Assembly: GCA_021286855.1 (NCBI GenBank)
Contig: JAJTBO010000020.1
Location: 1 to 64,000, forward strand
DNA length: 64,000 bases
Direction: 5' to 3'
Origin: Hyphomicrobiales bacterium
Lineage (GTDB): Bacteria; Pseudomonadota; Alphaproteobacteria; Rhizobiales; Ancalomicrobiaceae
The notes beneath the pieces were generated by a model. The model searched no databases, was not told the origin of the DNA, and worked only from the letters and a program-made list of their open reading frames with translations. Within the stretch, counting starts at the first letter, position 1. Every line of letters starts with the position of its first letter. Shown piece after piece: positions 44,318-52,684 of the stretch. Position numbers and translations under genes: made by a program.

Positions 44318-44331
44318 TTGATTCAGGGCAA
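44318..44331 (-). promoter_or_regulatory. Fnr/NnrR-type box for nnrS
   Basis: TTGATTCAGGGCAA (plus strand), of the form TTG-N8-CAA. If it centres at -41.5, transcription of nnrS would begin near 44283, 28 bases before the GTG start. Crp/Fnr-family NO regulators control nnrS in other alphaproteobacteria. Confidence 0.55.
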
Positions 44332-44404
44332 GAGAAGAGGCTCAGATGTGCGCGAATGTCGGGCAGGCCGCCCGACGCCCGCGCAGCCTAACCGAAGGGT
44401 CGCG

Positions 44405-44959
44405 ATGTCCTCCGCCTCCGATGCTCCCGCCGCCGTGCCGATCGGCGTCGTCACCGCTTCCGACCGCGCCACCCGCGGCGTCTACGAGGATCTCTCCGGC
44501 CCGGCGATCGAGGCCTATCTCGACGAGGTTCTGGCGACGCCGTTCCGCATCGTCAAACGGCTGGTCGAGGACGACCAGGCGGCGATCGAGGCGGCGCTGA
44601 TCGAACTGTGCGACGTCGAAGGCTGTTCGCTCGTCGTCACCACCGGCGGCACCGGACCGGCGCCGCGCGACGTGACGCCCGAAGCGCTCTTCGCGGTCTG
44701 CGATCGCATGATGCCGGGTTTCGGCGAGGCGATGCGGGCGAAGAGCCTGACGATCGTGCCGACGGCGATCCTGTCGCGGCAGGAGGCGGGGCTCAGGGGC
44801 TCGTCGCTGATCATCAACCTGCCGGGCAAGCCGTCGTCGATCCGCGACTGTCTCGACGCGGTGATGCCGGCGACGCCCTACTGCCTCGATCTGGCCGGCG
44901 GCTACCGGCTCGACACCAAGCCGGAGCGCATGGTCGCCTTCCGGCCGAAGGCGAAGTGA
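44405..44959 (+). CDS. mog: Molybdopterin adenylyltransferase Mog, 184 aa
   Basis: MoaB/Mog fold enzyme that adenylates molybdopterin before molybdenum insertion. IGVVTASDRATRGVYEDLSGPAI, the TTGGTGPAPRDVTPEA signature and GFGEAMRAKSL are all present, as is the C-terminal INLPGKPSSIRDCLDAVMPATPYCLDL. GAAGGG precedes the ATG at 44405. One base separates it from the DUF2478 gene. Confidence 0.93.
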   Translation: MSSASDAPAAVPIGVVTASDRATRGVYEDLSGPAIEAYLDEVLATPFRIVKRLVEDDQAAIEAALIELCDVEGCSLVVTTGGTGPAPRDVTPEALFAVCDRMMPGFGEAMRAKSLTIVPTAILSRQEAGLRGSSLIINLPGKPSSIRDCLDAVMPATPYCLDLAGGYRLDTKPERMVAFRPKAK

Positions 44960-44960
44960 G

Positions 44961-45494
44961 ATGAGCGACGAACCGATCCTGGCGGCGCTCGTCTACGCCA
45001 CCGGCGAAGGGGCGACGGTCGGCTTCCTGGCGGATGCGGCGCAGGCCGCGGGCCTCCGCGTCGCCGGCATGATCCAGCACGACGATCGCCGGCCCGACCG
45101 GCGGCGCTGCGACATGACGCTGGTCGATCTGGCGAGCGGGCGGCGCATCGCCCTTTCCGAAGATCGCGGCAAGGACACCCGCGGCTGCCGGATGAGCTAC
45201 GCTGCGCTCGAGGAGGCGGCGGGGCTGGCGCTCGCGGCGCTGGAGAGCGCCGAGCTTCCCGACCTGCTGATCCTGTCGAAGTTCGGCAAGCGCGAGATCG
45301 AGGGACACGGCTTCCGGCAGGTGGTGGAGCGGGCGGTCGAACTCGGCGTGCCGCTGCTGGTCGGGGTGACGAGCGACCACGTCGAGGGCTTCCGCGACTT
45401 CGGCGGTGGTTACGAGCGGGTGTTCGAGACGCCGGCCGAAGTCGAGGCGATGATCGCGGATCTGGCGACGGCCAAGCGCCGCGCCGTGGCCTGA
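44961..45494 (+). CDS. DUF2478 protein, probable molybdenum-linked nucleotide-binding protein, 177 aa
   Basis: Family found beside molybdate transport and cofactor genes; it is P-loop-NTPase-like but has no canonical Walker A here (YATGEGATVGFL in its place). Other marks: GMIQHDDRRPDRRRCDMTLVDLASGRRIALSEDRG and DLLILSKFGKREIEGHGFR. Co-transcribed with mog. Biochemical role not established. A short GC-rich hairpin follows at 45544-45567. Confidence 0.82.
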   Translation: MSDEPILAALVYATGEGATVGFLADAAQAAGLRVAGMIQHDDRRPDRRRCDMTLVDLASGRRIALSEDRGKDTRGCRMSYAALEEAAGLALAALESAELPDLLILSKFGKREIEGHGFRQVVERAVELGVPLLVGVTSDHVEGFRDFGGGYERVFETPAEVEAMIADLATAKRRAVA

Positions 45495-45543
45495 AGAGCC
45501 GCTCGAAGCGGCGTCGGATTCCCGAATCTCCGGAATCGCTTGG

Positions 45544-45567
45544 CGCGGACGGCGGAAGTCGTCCGCG
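45544..45567. terminator. Hairpin between convergent DUF2478 and folK genes
   Basis: CGCGGACG-N8-CGTCCGCG, without a T-tract, 50 bases from each gene's end. Weak evidence. Confidence 0.4.
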
Positions 45568-45615
45568 AGCGACTTCACGTATCGAATCGGTGACTCGCGT
45601 GACGTAACCGCGTGT

Positions 45616-46104
45616 TCAGACGGCGTCGAACGGGCCGATCCGTTCGAGCCCGCCGCGCTCGATCGCTTCGGCCATTTCCGCGACGCTGCGGCCGGCGATG
45701 CGTCGCTCGGGCGCGATCTCGGCGAGGGGGACGAGCACGAAGGCGCGCTCGCCGAGGTAGGGATGCGGCAGGGTCAGGCCGGGTTCGTCCACCGTCAGGC
45801 CGTCGACGTCGAGGAGGTCGAGGTCGATGGCGCGCGGGCCCCACTTCTCGAGCCGGATGCGGCCGAGCGCGGTCTCCGTCTCGAGGCAGAGATCGAGCAG
45901 GGCGCGGGGCGCGAGCTCGGTCTCGACGCGGACGCAGGCGTTGAGGAAGGCCGGTTGATCGGTCACCCCCCAGGGCGGCGTCCGCCACAGCGACGATTTC
46001 GCGACGATGCGGCAGCCGCCGGCCTCGAGCCGGAGAAGCGCGGCGCGGAAGGTCGTGGCGACGTCGCCGAGATTGCCGCCGAGGCCGATCAGCGCGTCAG
46101 CCAT
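45616..46104 (-). CDS. folK: HPPK, FolK, 162 aa
   Basis: Transfers pyrophosphate from ATP to 6-hydroxymethyl-dihydropterin (folate pathway). IGLGGNLGDV at the start, SLWRTPPWGVTDQPAFLNACVRVET, and the catalytic RLEKWGPRAIDLDLLDVDG are all typical. Overlaps folB by 8 bases. Confidence 0.96.
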   Translation of the reverse strand: MADALIGLGGNLGDVATTFRAALLRLEAGGCRIVAKSSLWRTPPWGVTDQPAFLNACVRVETELAPRALLDLCLETETALGRIRLEKWGPRAIDLDLLDVDGLTVDEPGLTLPHPYLGERAFVLVPLAEIAPERRIAGRSVAEMAEAIERGGLERIGPFDAV

Positions 46105-46465
46105 CGCGCTTGCGCTCGATCTCGATGGCGACGCCGTCGAGGATGGTCGGGATCGGCGCGGCCGGCTTCTCGACGCGGACGACGACGGTGTGGATCTGGA
46201 CGTAGGTCGCCAGGATCTTCTGGGCGATCACTTCGGCCAGCGCCTCGATCAGCGAGAAACGCCGCTCGGTGGCGGTGTCGACGACGATCTTCGCGAGGCG
46301 GTCGTAGGAGACGGTCTTCTTCCAGTCGTCGCTCGTCGCGGCCGGACGCAGGTCGAGCCGACAGTCGAGCGACACGTAGAAGCGCTGGCCGAGCTTCTCC
46401 TCCTCCGGATGGAGGCCGTGATAGGCGTAGGTGGCGATGCGGGTCAGCAGGATGCGGTCGGTCAT
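46097..46465 (-). CDS. folB: Dihydroneopterin aldolase FolB, 122 aa
   Basis: Cleaves dihydroneopterin. TYAYHGLHPEEEKLGQRFYVSL (catalytic Glu), TVSYDRLAKIV, SLIEALAEVIAQKIL and VRVEKPAAPIP match the family; length is normal. Start overlaps the folP stop (ATGA). Confidence 0.95.
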   Translation of the reverse strand: MTDRILLTRIATYAYHGLHPEEEKLGQRFYVSLDCRLDLRPAATSDDWKKTVSYDRLAKIVVDTATERRFSLIEALAEVIAQKILATYVQIHTVVVRVEKPAAPIPTILDGVAIEIERKRDG

Positions 46466-47280
46466 GGGCGGCTCCGCAGGAGGGCGTCGGTGACGCGCGT
46501 CGCCTCGACGTGCGCACGCACGTCGTGGACGCGCAGGATGTCGGCGCCGAGCCAGGCGCCGACGACGTTGGTGGCGAGCGTGCCGTTGAGGCGTTCGGCC
46601 GGCGGCAGGTCGAGGATGCGGCCGACGATGCGTTTTCTCGACGTGCCGAGCAGGATCGGCCGGCCGAGGATCTTCAATTCGTCGAGACGGGCGAGCGCGG
46701 CGAGATCCTGCTCGGGCGTCTTGCCGAAGCCGACGCCGGGGTCGAGCACGACGTCGTCCTCGGCGATGCCGGCGGCGAGCGCCAGATCGATCGAGCGGCG
46801 GAAGAAGGCGAGCTGATCGGCGATCACGTCGAGCGCGCCGTCGGCCTCGTCGCGATTGTGCATCAGGATCACCGGGGCGCGATGCTCGGCGGCGACGCGG
46901 GCGAGGTCGGGGTCGCGGGTCAGGCCCCAGACGTCGTTGAGGATCGTCGCGCCGGCCGCGAAGGCGGCCTCCGCCGTCTTCGCCTTGAAGGTGTCGATCG
47001 AGATCGGCGTCTTCGTCTCGGCGGCGAGGCGCTCGATCAGGGGGCGGACGCGGGCGATCTCGTCTTCGGCGGCGACGGGCGTGTGGCCGGGACGGGTCGA
47101 TTCGCCGCCGACGTCGATCAGGTCGGCGCCCTGCCCGATCATGTCGCGGGCATGGGCGAGGCCGGCGTCGAGCGCGGCCCACCGGCCGCCGTCGGAGAAA
47201 CTGTCCGGGGTGGCGTTGAGAATGCCCATCACCAGGGTGCGGCGACCGAGGTCGGGCAACAGGTCGGCGAGGCGGCTCAT
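46462..47280 (-). CDS. folP: Dihydropteroate synthase FolP, 272 aa
   Basis: Joins p-aminobenzoate to the pterin; target of sulfonamides. VMGILNATPDSFSDGG, DLIDVGGESTRPGHTPV, PISIDTFKAKTAEAA, ILNDVWGL, VVLDPGVGFGKTPEQ and PILLGTSRKRIVG are all intact. Start at 47280 (second of two adjacent ATGs), because GGAGGG ends directly at the first. Head of folP-folB-folK. Confidence 0.96.
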   Translation of the reverse strand: MSRLADLLPDLGRRTLVMGILNATPDSFSDGGRWAALDAGLAHARDMIGQGADLIDVGGESTRPGHTPVAAEDEIARVRPLIERLAAETKTPISIDTFKAKTAEAAFAAGATILNDVWGLTRDPDLARVAAEHRAPVILMHNRDEADGALDVIADQLAFFRRSIDLALAAGIAEDDVVLDPGVGFGKTPEQDLAALARLDELKILGRPILLGTSRKRIVGRILDLPPAERLNGTLATNVVGAWLGADILRVHDVRAHVEATRVTDALLRSRP

Positions 47281-47459
47281 CATCCCTCCGTCGGCGGCGA
47301 GGCGCCTCACCTCTAACCCCGTCCGGGCGGCGGCGCGAGAGGCGGCGACGAAGATTCCGCTTCGCGGCGCAAGTGCTTCGGCGGACGAGGGCTTTTCGGG
47401 CCGGTTCGCGTTCGTGTGAAGATTCGGCGCGTTCGTCTTCGAGAAGAGAATCGGCGACC

Positions 47460-47936
47460 TCAGGCGATGCGCGAGATCTTCGCCGAAACGACCTTCGCGA
47501 GATCGCGCGGCGCGGTCGCGAAGACGGCGAAGGGCGTGCCGGCGGCGGCCCAGACGACGTCGTGGGCGAGCAGATCCTCGTCCATCACGGTGGCAAGCGT
47601 CGTCGCATGGCCGAACGGCGGCACGCCGCCGATGGCGTAGCCGGTGAGCGCCCGCACGTCGTTCGCGTCGACGCGGACGACGGCCTCGCCGATCACTTCG
47701 ACCATGCGCTTCTCGTTCACCCGATTGAGGCCGGAGACCAGGAACAGCCACGGCGCGCCGCTCGTCTTGCCGCGGAAGATCAGCGACTTGACGATCTGGC
47801 CGACGGCGCAGCCGCAGGCGGCGGCGGCTTCTTCCGCCGTGCGGGTCGAGGCCGGCATCTCGCGCACCTCGACGGCGAGGCCGAGATCGCGGGCGGCTGC
47901 GGCGACGCGGGCGGCGCTCTCCGGCAGGTCGCTCAT
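47460..47936 (-). CDS. YbaK/EbsC-type aminoacyl-tRNA deacylase, 158 aa
   Basis: Trans-editing domain that hydrolyses mischarged tRNA (Cys- or Ala-tRNAPro in relatives). TRTAEEAAAACGCAVGQIVKSLIFRG with the conserved Lys, and GYAIGGVPPFGHATTLATVMDEDLL. Start overlaps the upstream phosphoesterase stop (ATGA), so both are translated together. Confidence 0.9.
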   Translation of the reverse strand: MSDLPESAARVAAAARDLGLAVEVREMPASTRTAEEAAAACGCAVGQIVKSLIFRGKTSGAPWLFLVSGLNRVNEKRMVEVIGEAVVRVDANDVRALTGYAIGGVPPFGHATTLATVMDEDLLAHDVVWAAAGTPFAVFATAPRDLAKVVSAKISRIA

Positions 47937-48844
47937 GACGCCGCTTCCGGCGTCAGGTCGGCGCGGGCGATCTCGACGAGGCCGGAGCCGGCGTCGCGGA
48001 AGCCGCGCTCGATGCGAAGGGTGCGCCAGCGGCCCGGACCGCCGTCGATCTCGAACAGGTTCCAGCCGGCGCCGCGCCGGTCGGGGCCGGGGTTGCGCGA
48101 GGCGGAGGGGACGCCGACCAGCGGCACCGGGCGGCCGCGACCGTCGAGCCACTCGACGGTCGAGCGATGGGTGTGGCCGTGCAGCATCAGCTCGGCGCCA
48201 TGGGTCTGGATCACCTCGCGCAGGCGCTCCGCGCCGATCAGGCGGCCGGCCCAGTGGATCGGCTTCTTCGCCGGCGGGTGATGGATCAGGACGACGCGAT
48301 AGAGGCCCTCGCGGGCGGTGTGGTCGAGCAGGTCGGCGAGACGCAGCGCCTGTCCGGGTTCGAAACGGCCGGTGGCCATGAAGGGCGCGGTCGCTTCCGC
48401 CGAGGAGACGCCGATCACCGCGACCGGGCCTCGCCGGCGCAGGAAGGGCCAACGGGTGGTCTCGCCGGGGTCCTCGTCGCCCTTCATGAAGGCGGACCAG
48501 GCCTCGCCCGCCCGCTTCAGCGCGCCGGGGACATAGGCGTCGTGATTGCCGGGCACGGCGGAGACGTCGCGGCCCGCGCCGAGCGAGGCGAGCCAGCGGC
48601 GGGCCGGCTCCAGTTCGGCGTCGAGGGCGATGTTGACGATGTCGCCGGTCACCGCGACGTGGTCGGGCGCATGAGCGCGCAGGTCGGCGACGAGATCGTC
48701 GAGGACGGCCGGGCGCATGCCGCCGCGGCCGCGATTGAGCCGCCAGTTGATCCAACCGAGGACGCGCTTGCTCATCAGTTCGCGCAGGCGAACGTCGGGG
48801 AGCGGGCCGAGGTGGGGGTCGGAAACGTGGGCGAGGCGAAACAT
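47933..48844 (-). CDS. Metallophosphoesterase, 303 aa
   Basis: Calcineurin-like enzyme with two metals: D-x-H in HVSDPHLG, GD in AVTGDIVN, GNHD in VPGNHDAY, H in LIHHPP and GHTH in LHGHTHRS. Cytoplasmic (no signal peptide). Related to CpdA-type cyclic-nucleotide phosphodiesterases, but the substrate is not determined. Confidence 0.9.
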   Translation of the reverse strand: MFRLAHVSDPHLGPLPDVRLRELMSKRVLGWINWRLNRGRGGMRPAVLDDLVADLRAHAPDHVAVTGDIVNIALDAELEPARRWLASLGAGRDVSAVPGNHDAYVPGALKRAGEAWSAFMKGDEDPGETTRWPFLRRRGPVAVIGVSSAEATAPFMATGRFEPGQALRLADLLDHTAREGLYRVVLIHHPPAKKPIHWAGRLIGAERLREVIQTHGAELMLHGHTHRSTVEWLDGRGRPVPLVGVPSASRNPGPDRRGAGWNLFEIDGGPGRWRTLRIERGFRDAGSGLVEIARADLTPEAAS

Positions 48845-48922
48845 GGGCTGGAACTACAAGTCCGGGAGGGATGCGTCCAGCCTGCCGAAGGGCGAAAACG
48901 CCCGTGTGACGGCCCAAAAAGC

Positions 48923-48952
48923 AGGCGGCGCTCCCGCGAGGGAACGCCGCCT
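48923..48952 (-). terminator. Rho-independent terminator for a minus-strand transcript
   Basis: AGGCGGCG-c-TCCC, 4-base loop, GGGA-a-CGCCGCCT, followed on the minus strand by GCTTTTTGG. It ends the transcript of the small gene at 48978-49091. Confidence 0.8.
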
Positions 48953-48977
48953 CGTCCTATACGGTGGTTTCGCCGGA

Positions 48978-49091
48978 TCAGGCGTTGCCGAAGGTGCGCA
49001 GCGTCGCGTGGATGCGCGGATCGGTCAGATCGATCGCCGGCTTCCAAGTGTAACCGGACTTGCGGGCGATGCGGCGGAGGAGCGAGAACAT
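48978..49091 (-). CDS. Possible small protein, 37 aa
   Basis: MFSLLRRIARKSGYTWKP and following residues up to LRTFGNA; basic N-terminal half. A proper terminator with five T lies 26 bases past its stop and there is no other gene for it to serve, which supports real expression. The ribosome site is weak (AGAG). Function unknown; a small RNA is an alternative explanation. Confidence 0.45.
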   Translation of the reverse strand: MFSLLRRIARKSGYTWKPAIDLTDPRIHATLRTFGNA

Positions 49092-49339
49092 CTCTGGCAC
49101 TCTGATGGGGGCGCGCGGGGGCCTTCGGTCGCGGGATGCGAGCGAAGACGGGAACCGTCGATCCGTCCTGGTTCGGCGGCGGCGTCGCCTCGTGGAATTC
49201 GATTGCCGTGGATATATGCAAATGCCCGAAAAAGCGCCAGCCATGGTCGAGCCGGTCACCCATGCGAAATTCGCATGGCCGTCGGATTCCATCATCTTTT
49301 CATCCGTGCCCGATTCGGAACCGTTCGACAGGGTGAATC

Positions 49340-49810
49340 ATGCGTGAATGGCCTCTTCTTGCTCAGGCGGCGAAGCGACTGGCGGTCGTTCGGGCGCGAT
49401 TCGCCGCGAGAACCACCTTGGGTGTCCGGGTTCTCGTTCTCGACCCCCGCGGGCGTGTTCTGCTTCTACGGCATACCTATGTCCCCGGATGGTATTTCCC
49501 GGGGGGTGGGGTCGAGGCCGGCGAGACCGCGGCGGAGGCGGCGGCGCGGGAGACCGTCGAGGAGACCGGGGTGAGGCTCGCCAGCGCGCCGCGGTTGGTC
49601 TCGATCCATCTCAATCCCCGGGTGTCGACACGCGATCACGTCGCCTTCTTTCACGGCGAGACGGCGTCGAGCGACGCGACGGCGCGGCTGGGCGAGATCG
49701 CCGAGGTCGGCTTCTTCGATCCCGATCGATTGCCGGCGGGGATCACCGGCGCGACGGCGCGGCGGATCGGCGAGTGGATCGAGGGAGACGCGCCGGCGCG
49801 GGAATGGTGA
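49340..49810 (+). CDS. NUDIX hydrolase, 156 aa
   Basis: Pyrophosphohydrolase with the complete NUDIX box GGGVEAGETAAEAAARETVE-ETGV (about residues 55-78) after LGVRVLVLDPRGRVLLLRHTYVPGWYFP. Monocistronic. Substrate class not predictable. The 271 bases to the next gene show nothing clear. Confidence 0.9.
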   Translation: MREWPLLAQAAKRLAVVRARFAARTTLGVRVLVLDPRGRVLLLRHTYVPGWYFPGGGVEAGETAAEAAARETVEETGVRLASAPRLVSIHLNPRVSTRDHVAFFHGETASSDATARLGEIAEVGFFDPDRLPAGITGATARRIGEWIEGDAPAREW

Positions 49811-50081
49811 GGCGCGCCTCGCCGGGGGATGCGACGCGCTCTTGCGGGCGGGGGCCTCGCCGTGCTACCGGGCTCGCCGGCTCGCACGAGCGAGCAGACG
49901 AGGATCCGATGGGCGCGACGCCTTTGTCATCGCGACGACGTACCGAGCGACGTGGCACGCCCCACGCCGTCGTCGCGCCGCGCCGCGCGCCGGTCCGCCC
50001 CGCATCCTGAATGCGGCGGCCCCCGGTCACGACGCCCGAGCGCGACGGTTCGCAGACGTCGATCCGAAAGCGCTTCCCGAC

Positions 50082-50585
50082 ATGACCGAGCATTCTCCCG
50101 ACATACGGCCGCAGACGGCCGCCGATCTCGCCGCGATCGAAGCCCTGCACGAACACGCCTTCGGACCCGGCCGCCATGTCCGCACCGCCTCGCGGCTGCG
50201 CGAGGGCGTCGAGGCCGATCCCGACCTGTCGCTGGTGGCGATCGTGCGCGATCGCCTCGCCGGCTCGGTGACGATGACGCCGATCGTGATCGGCGCGGCG
50301 CCGGCGTTGTTGCTGGGGCCGCTGGCCGTCGATCCCGACTTCGAGGGCAAGGGCGTCGGCGGCCGGTTGGTGCGCGCGACGCTCGAGCGCGCCCGCGCTG
50401 CGGGTCACCGGCTGGCGCTGCTGGTCGGCGACGCCTCCTATTACGGTCGGTTCGGCTTCCATCGGGTCGAACCCGATCGGGTGTGGCTGCCGGGGCCGGT
50501 CGATCCGCGTCGGGTGCTGGTCGCCGAACTCGTCGAAGGCGCGCGCGACGCGGCCCACGGGCTCGTCGGCAAGGCGCGGGGCTGA
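50082..50585 (+). CDS. GNAT-family N-acetyltransferase (YhbS type), 167 aa
   Basis: Acetyl-CoA site LGPLAVDPDFEGKGVGGRLVRATLERARAAGH, then LLVGDASYYGRFGFHRVEPDRVWLPGPVDP, as in YhbS-like N-acetyltransferases. ATG 50082 gives the usual start, IRPQTAADLAAIEALH. Converges on the membrane-protein operon with 4 bases between stops. Confidence 0.9.
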   Translation: MTEHSPDIRPQTAADLAAIEALHEHAFGPGRHVRTASRLREGVEADPDLSLVAIVRDRLAGSVTMTPIVIGAAPALLLGPLAVDPDFEGKGVGGRLVRATLERARAAGHRLALLVGDASYYGRFGFHRVEPDRVWLPGPVDPRRVLVAELVEGARDAAHGLVGKARG

Positions 50586-50589
50586 TCCC

Positions 50590-52668
50590 TCAGCGTCCCT
50601 CGCGCCACCAGACGGCGGCGAGGAGGGCGATCAACAGGGCCGCGGCGGCGAGGCCGGCGGCCAGCGCGATGCTCTCGGCGCCGGTGGCGACGACGGCGCG
50701 GGAGGGACGCAGGCCGATCCAGCCCGCGCCGCTCATGCCGCCGCCGTCGCGAAGGACGACGCGCGGCAGCGGCAGGGCTTCGCCGGCCGTTCCGGCGAGG
50801 CGGCGGACGGAGCCGCCGGTCGCCGCCGCGATCGGAGCGAGGCGCGTCTCGTTCGAGCGCAGTTCGGCGAATTCGAGAGGGTCGGCCGGGCCGACGTGGG
50901 TGAGGGCGGTCAGCGCGCCGTCGGCGGCGCGCCACAGGCCTCGGACGTCGGCGGGAACCGTCGTCCGCCACAGGCCGGGTTCGACCCTGGCGAGATCGAG
51001 CCGGCGTTCGCCGCCGGTCGGATCGACCAGGGTGACCGGGCCGGCGCGATCGGCGAGGGTGCGGCGCTCGACGGTCAGCGCGCGGCCGTCGCTCGACAGG
51101 CGCAGCGTCTCCTCCTCGAGGTCGGGCTCCTGCATCAGCCAATGGGCGAGGCGGCGCAGCAGAGGACCGTGCGGTCCGCCGCCGTCGAAGCCGCGCGCCC
51201 ACAGCCAGATCTGATCGGAAGCGAGCAGGCCGACGCGGCCCTTGCCGGCGCGGGCGAGGAGGAGGAGGGGCCGGTCGTCGGGGCCGGCGAGGAGCGTCGT
51301 CGCATCGGGCGCGGCCGCGACCGGGGAGAGGCGCAGCCAGCGGCCCCAGGTCGGGTTCGCGCCGCCGTCGGCGAGATCGCGGGTGACCGGGTGGCGCAGG
51401 CCGAGGGTGGTCGGGCGGGGGCGGAAGATCTCCTCGAGCGGCGCGCCGGCGGGCGTCCCGGGCAGGATCTCGGCGAGCGGGGTCTCCGTGAGGCCTTCCG
51501 GGTCGGCGTAGTCGGGACCGCTCGCCACCAGCACCGCGCCGCCGCGCTTCACTCGATCGACGACGTTGCGGAAGTACTCGAAGGTGAGCAGGCCACGTTT
51601 GCGATAGCGGTCGAAGACGATCAGGTCGAAGTCGTCGAGCCGTTCCTGGAACAGCTCGCGGGTCGGGAAGGCGATCAACGACAGTTCGCCGACCGGCACG
51701 AGATCCTGCTTCTCCGGCTGGCGCAGGATGGTGAAGTGGACGAGGTCGACCGAGGCGTCGGACTTCAGGAGATTGCGCCAGGCGCGTTCGCCGGGATGCG
51801 GTTCGCCGGAGACGAGGAGCACGCGAAGGTTCTCGCGGACGCCGCGCAGCGAGACGACGGCGCGGTCGTCGAGGGGGGTGAGATCGCCGGGAAGCGGCTC
51901 GACTCCGGCCTCGAAGAGGATCTCGCCGGCGTGCGGCGCCTCGACCTCGAAGGAGAAGGGCGCGTCCGGGGAGACGCGGCGGCGGTCGATCTCGACGCCG
52001 TCGCGCTTCAGGGTGACCAGCGCCGGCGGACGCGGCGTCGGCACGCCCTCGTCGTCGACGCGGAAGGTCAGGGTCTGCTTCTTGTGGACGATGCCGAAGC
52101 GCGGCGCGGCGACGACGGCGAGACGCCTGTCGATCTCGTTCGGCCGGCCGGCGATCAGGGCATGCAGAGGCGCGTCGAAGCCGAGCGCGGCGGCGGTCGG
52201 CGGCGCGTCGTGGACGAGGCCGTCGGTGAGCGCGATCACGCCGGCGACGCGGTCGGGCGGCACGTCGGCCAGCGTCTCGGCGAGCGTCGCGAAGAGGCGG
52301 GTGCCGTCGCCGGCGGTCTCGGCGCGGTCGTCGACGATCGCCTCGCGGACCTCGACGCCCGGCAGGGCCTTCAGTCGATCGATCATCGCGCGGCGGGCGT
52401 CCTCGGTCATGCTCTCGCGGCCGGGCAGGCGTTGGCTCGCCGAGCGGTCGGTGACGAGCACGGCGACGGCCGGCAGGGTCTCGCGGCCTTCGCGACGCAG
52501 CTCGGGCCCGGCCAAGGCCAGGACGAGCAGGGCGAGAGCGGCGGCGCGCAGGGCCGCGCCGCGTCGGCGCAGGGCGAGGCCGAGGCCGGCGACGAGGGCG
52601 GCGGCGAGAGCGATCGCGACGAAGGGGCCCGGGCCGACGAAGGGGGCGAAGTCGAATGACCAGATCAC
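50590..52668 (-). CDS. Large membrane protein of the MoxR/DUF58 operon (VWA-like/glutamine amidotransferase-like), 692 aa
   Basis: Two N-terminal helices (about 12-32 and 38-55), a von-Willebrand-like region (VAVLVTDRSASQRLPGRES), beta domains with DDEGVPTPRPPALVTLKRDG, a class I amidotransferase-like fold (LRVLLVSGEPHPGERAWRNLL to GGAVLVASGPDYADPEG) and one C-terminal helix. The MIDAS motif in the first part is degenerate (DRSAS). Last gene of the operon, 16 bases past the DUF4159 gene. Role of such operons is not settled; cell-envelope chaperoning with MoxR is proposed. Confidence 0.78.
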   Translation of the reverse strand: MIWSFDFAPFVGPGPFVAIALAAALVAGLGLALRRRGAALRAAALALLVLALAGPELRREGRETLPAVAVLVTDRSASQRLPGRESMTEDARRAMIDRLKALPGVEVREAIVDDRAETAGDGTRLFATLAETLADVPPDRVAGVIALTDGLVHDAPPTAAALGFDAPLHALIAGRPNEIDRRLAVVAAPRFGIVHKKQTLTFRVDDEGVPTPRPPALVTLKRDGVEIDRRRVSPDAPFSFEVEAPHAGEILFEAGVEPLPGDLTPLDDRAVVSLRGVRENLRVLLVSGEPHPGERAWRNLLKSDASVDLVHFTILRQPEKQDLVPVGELSLIAFPTRELFQERLDDFDLIVFDRYRKRGLLTFEYFRNVVDRVKRGGAVLVASGPDYADPEGLTETPLAEILPGTPAGAPLEEIFRPRPTTLGLRHPVTRDLADGGANPTWGRWLRLSPVAAAPDATTLLAGPDDRPLLLLARAGKGRVGLLASDQIWLWARGFDGGGPHGPLLRRLAHWLMQEPDLEEETLRLSSDGRALTVERRTLADRAGPVTLVDPTGGERRLDLARVEPGLWRTTVPADVRGLWRAADGALTALTHVGPADPLEFAELRSNETRLAPIAAATGGSVRRLAGTAGEALPLPRVVLRDGGGMSGAGWIGLRPSRAVVATGAESIALAAGLAAAALLIALLAAVWWREGR

Positions 52669-52684
52669 GGGTGGCGCGCCTCCT

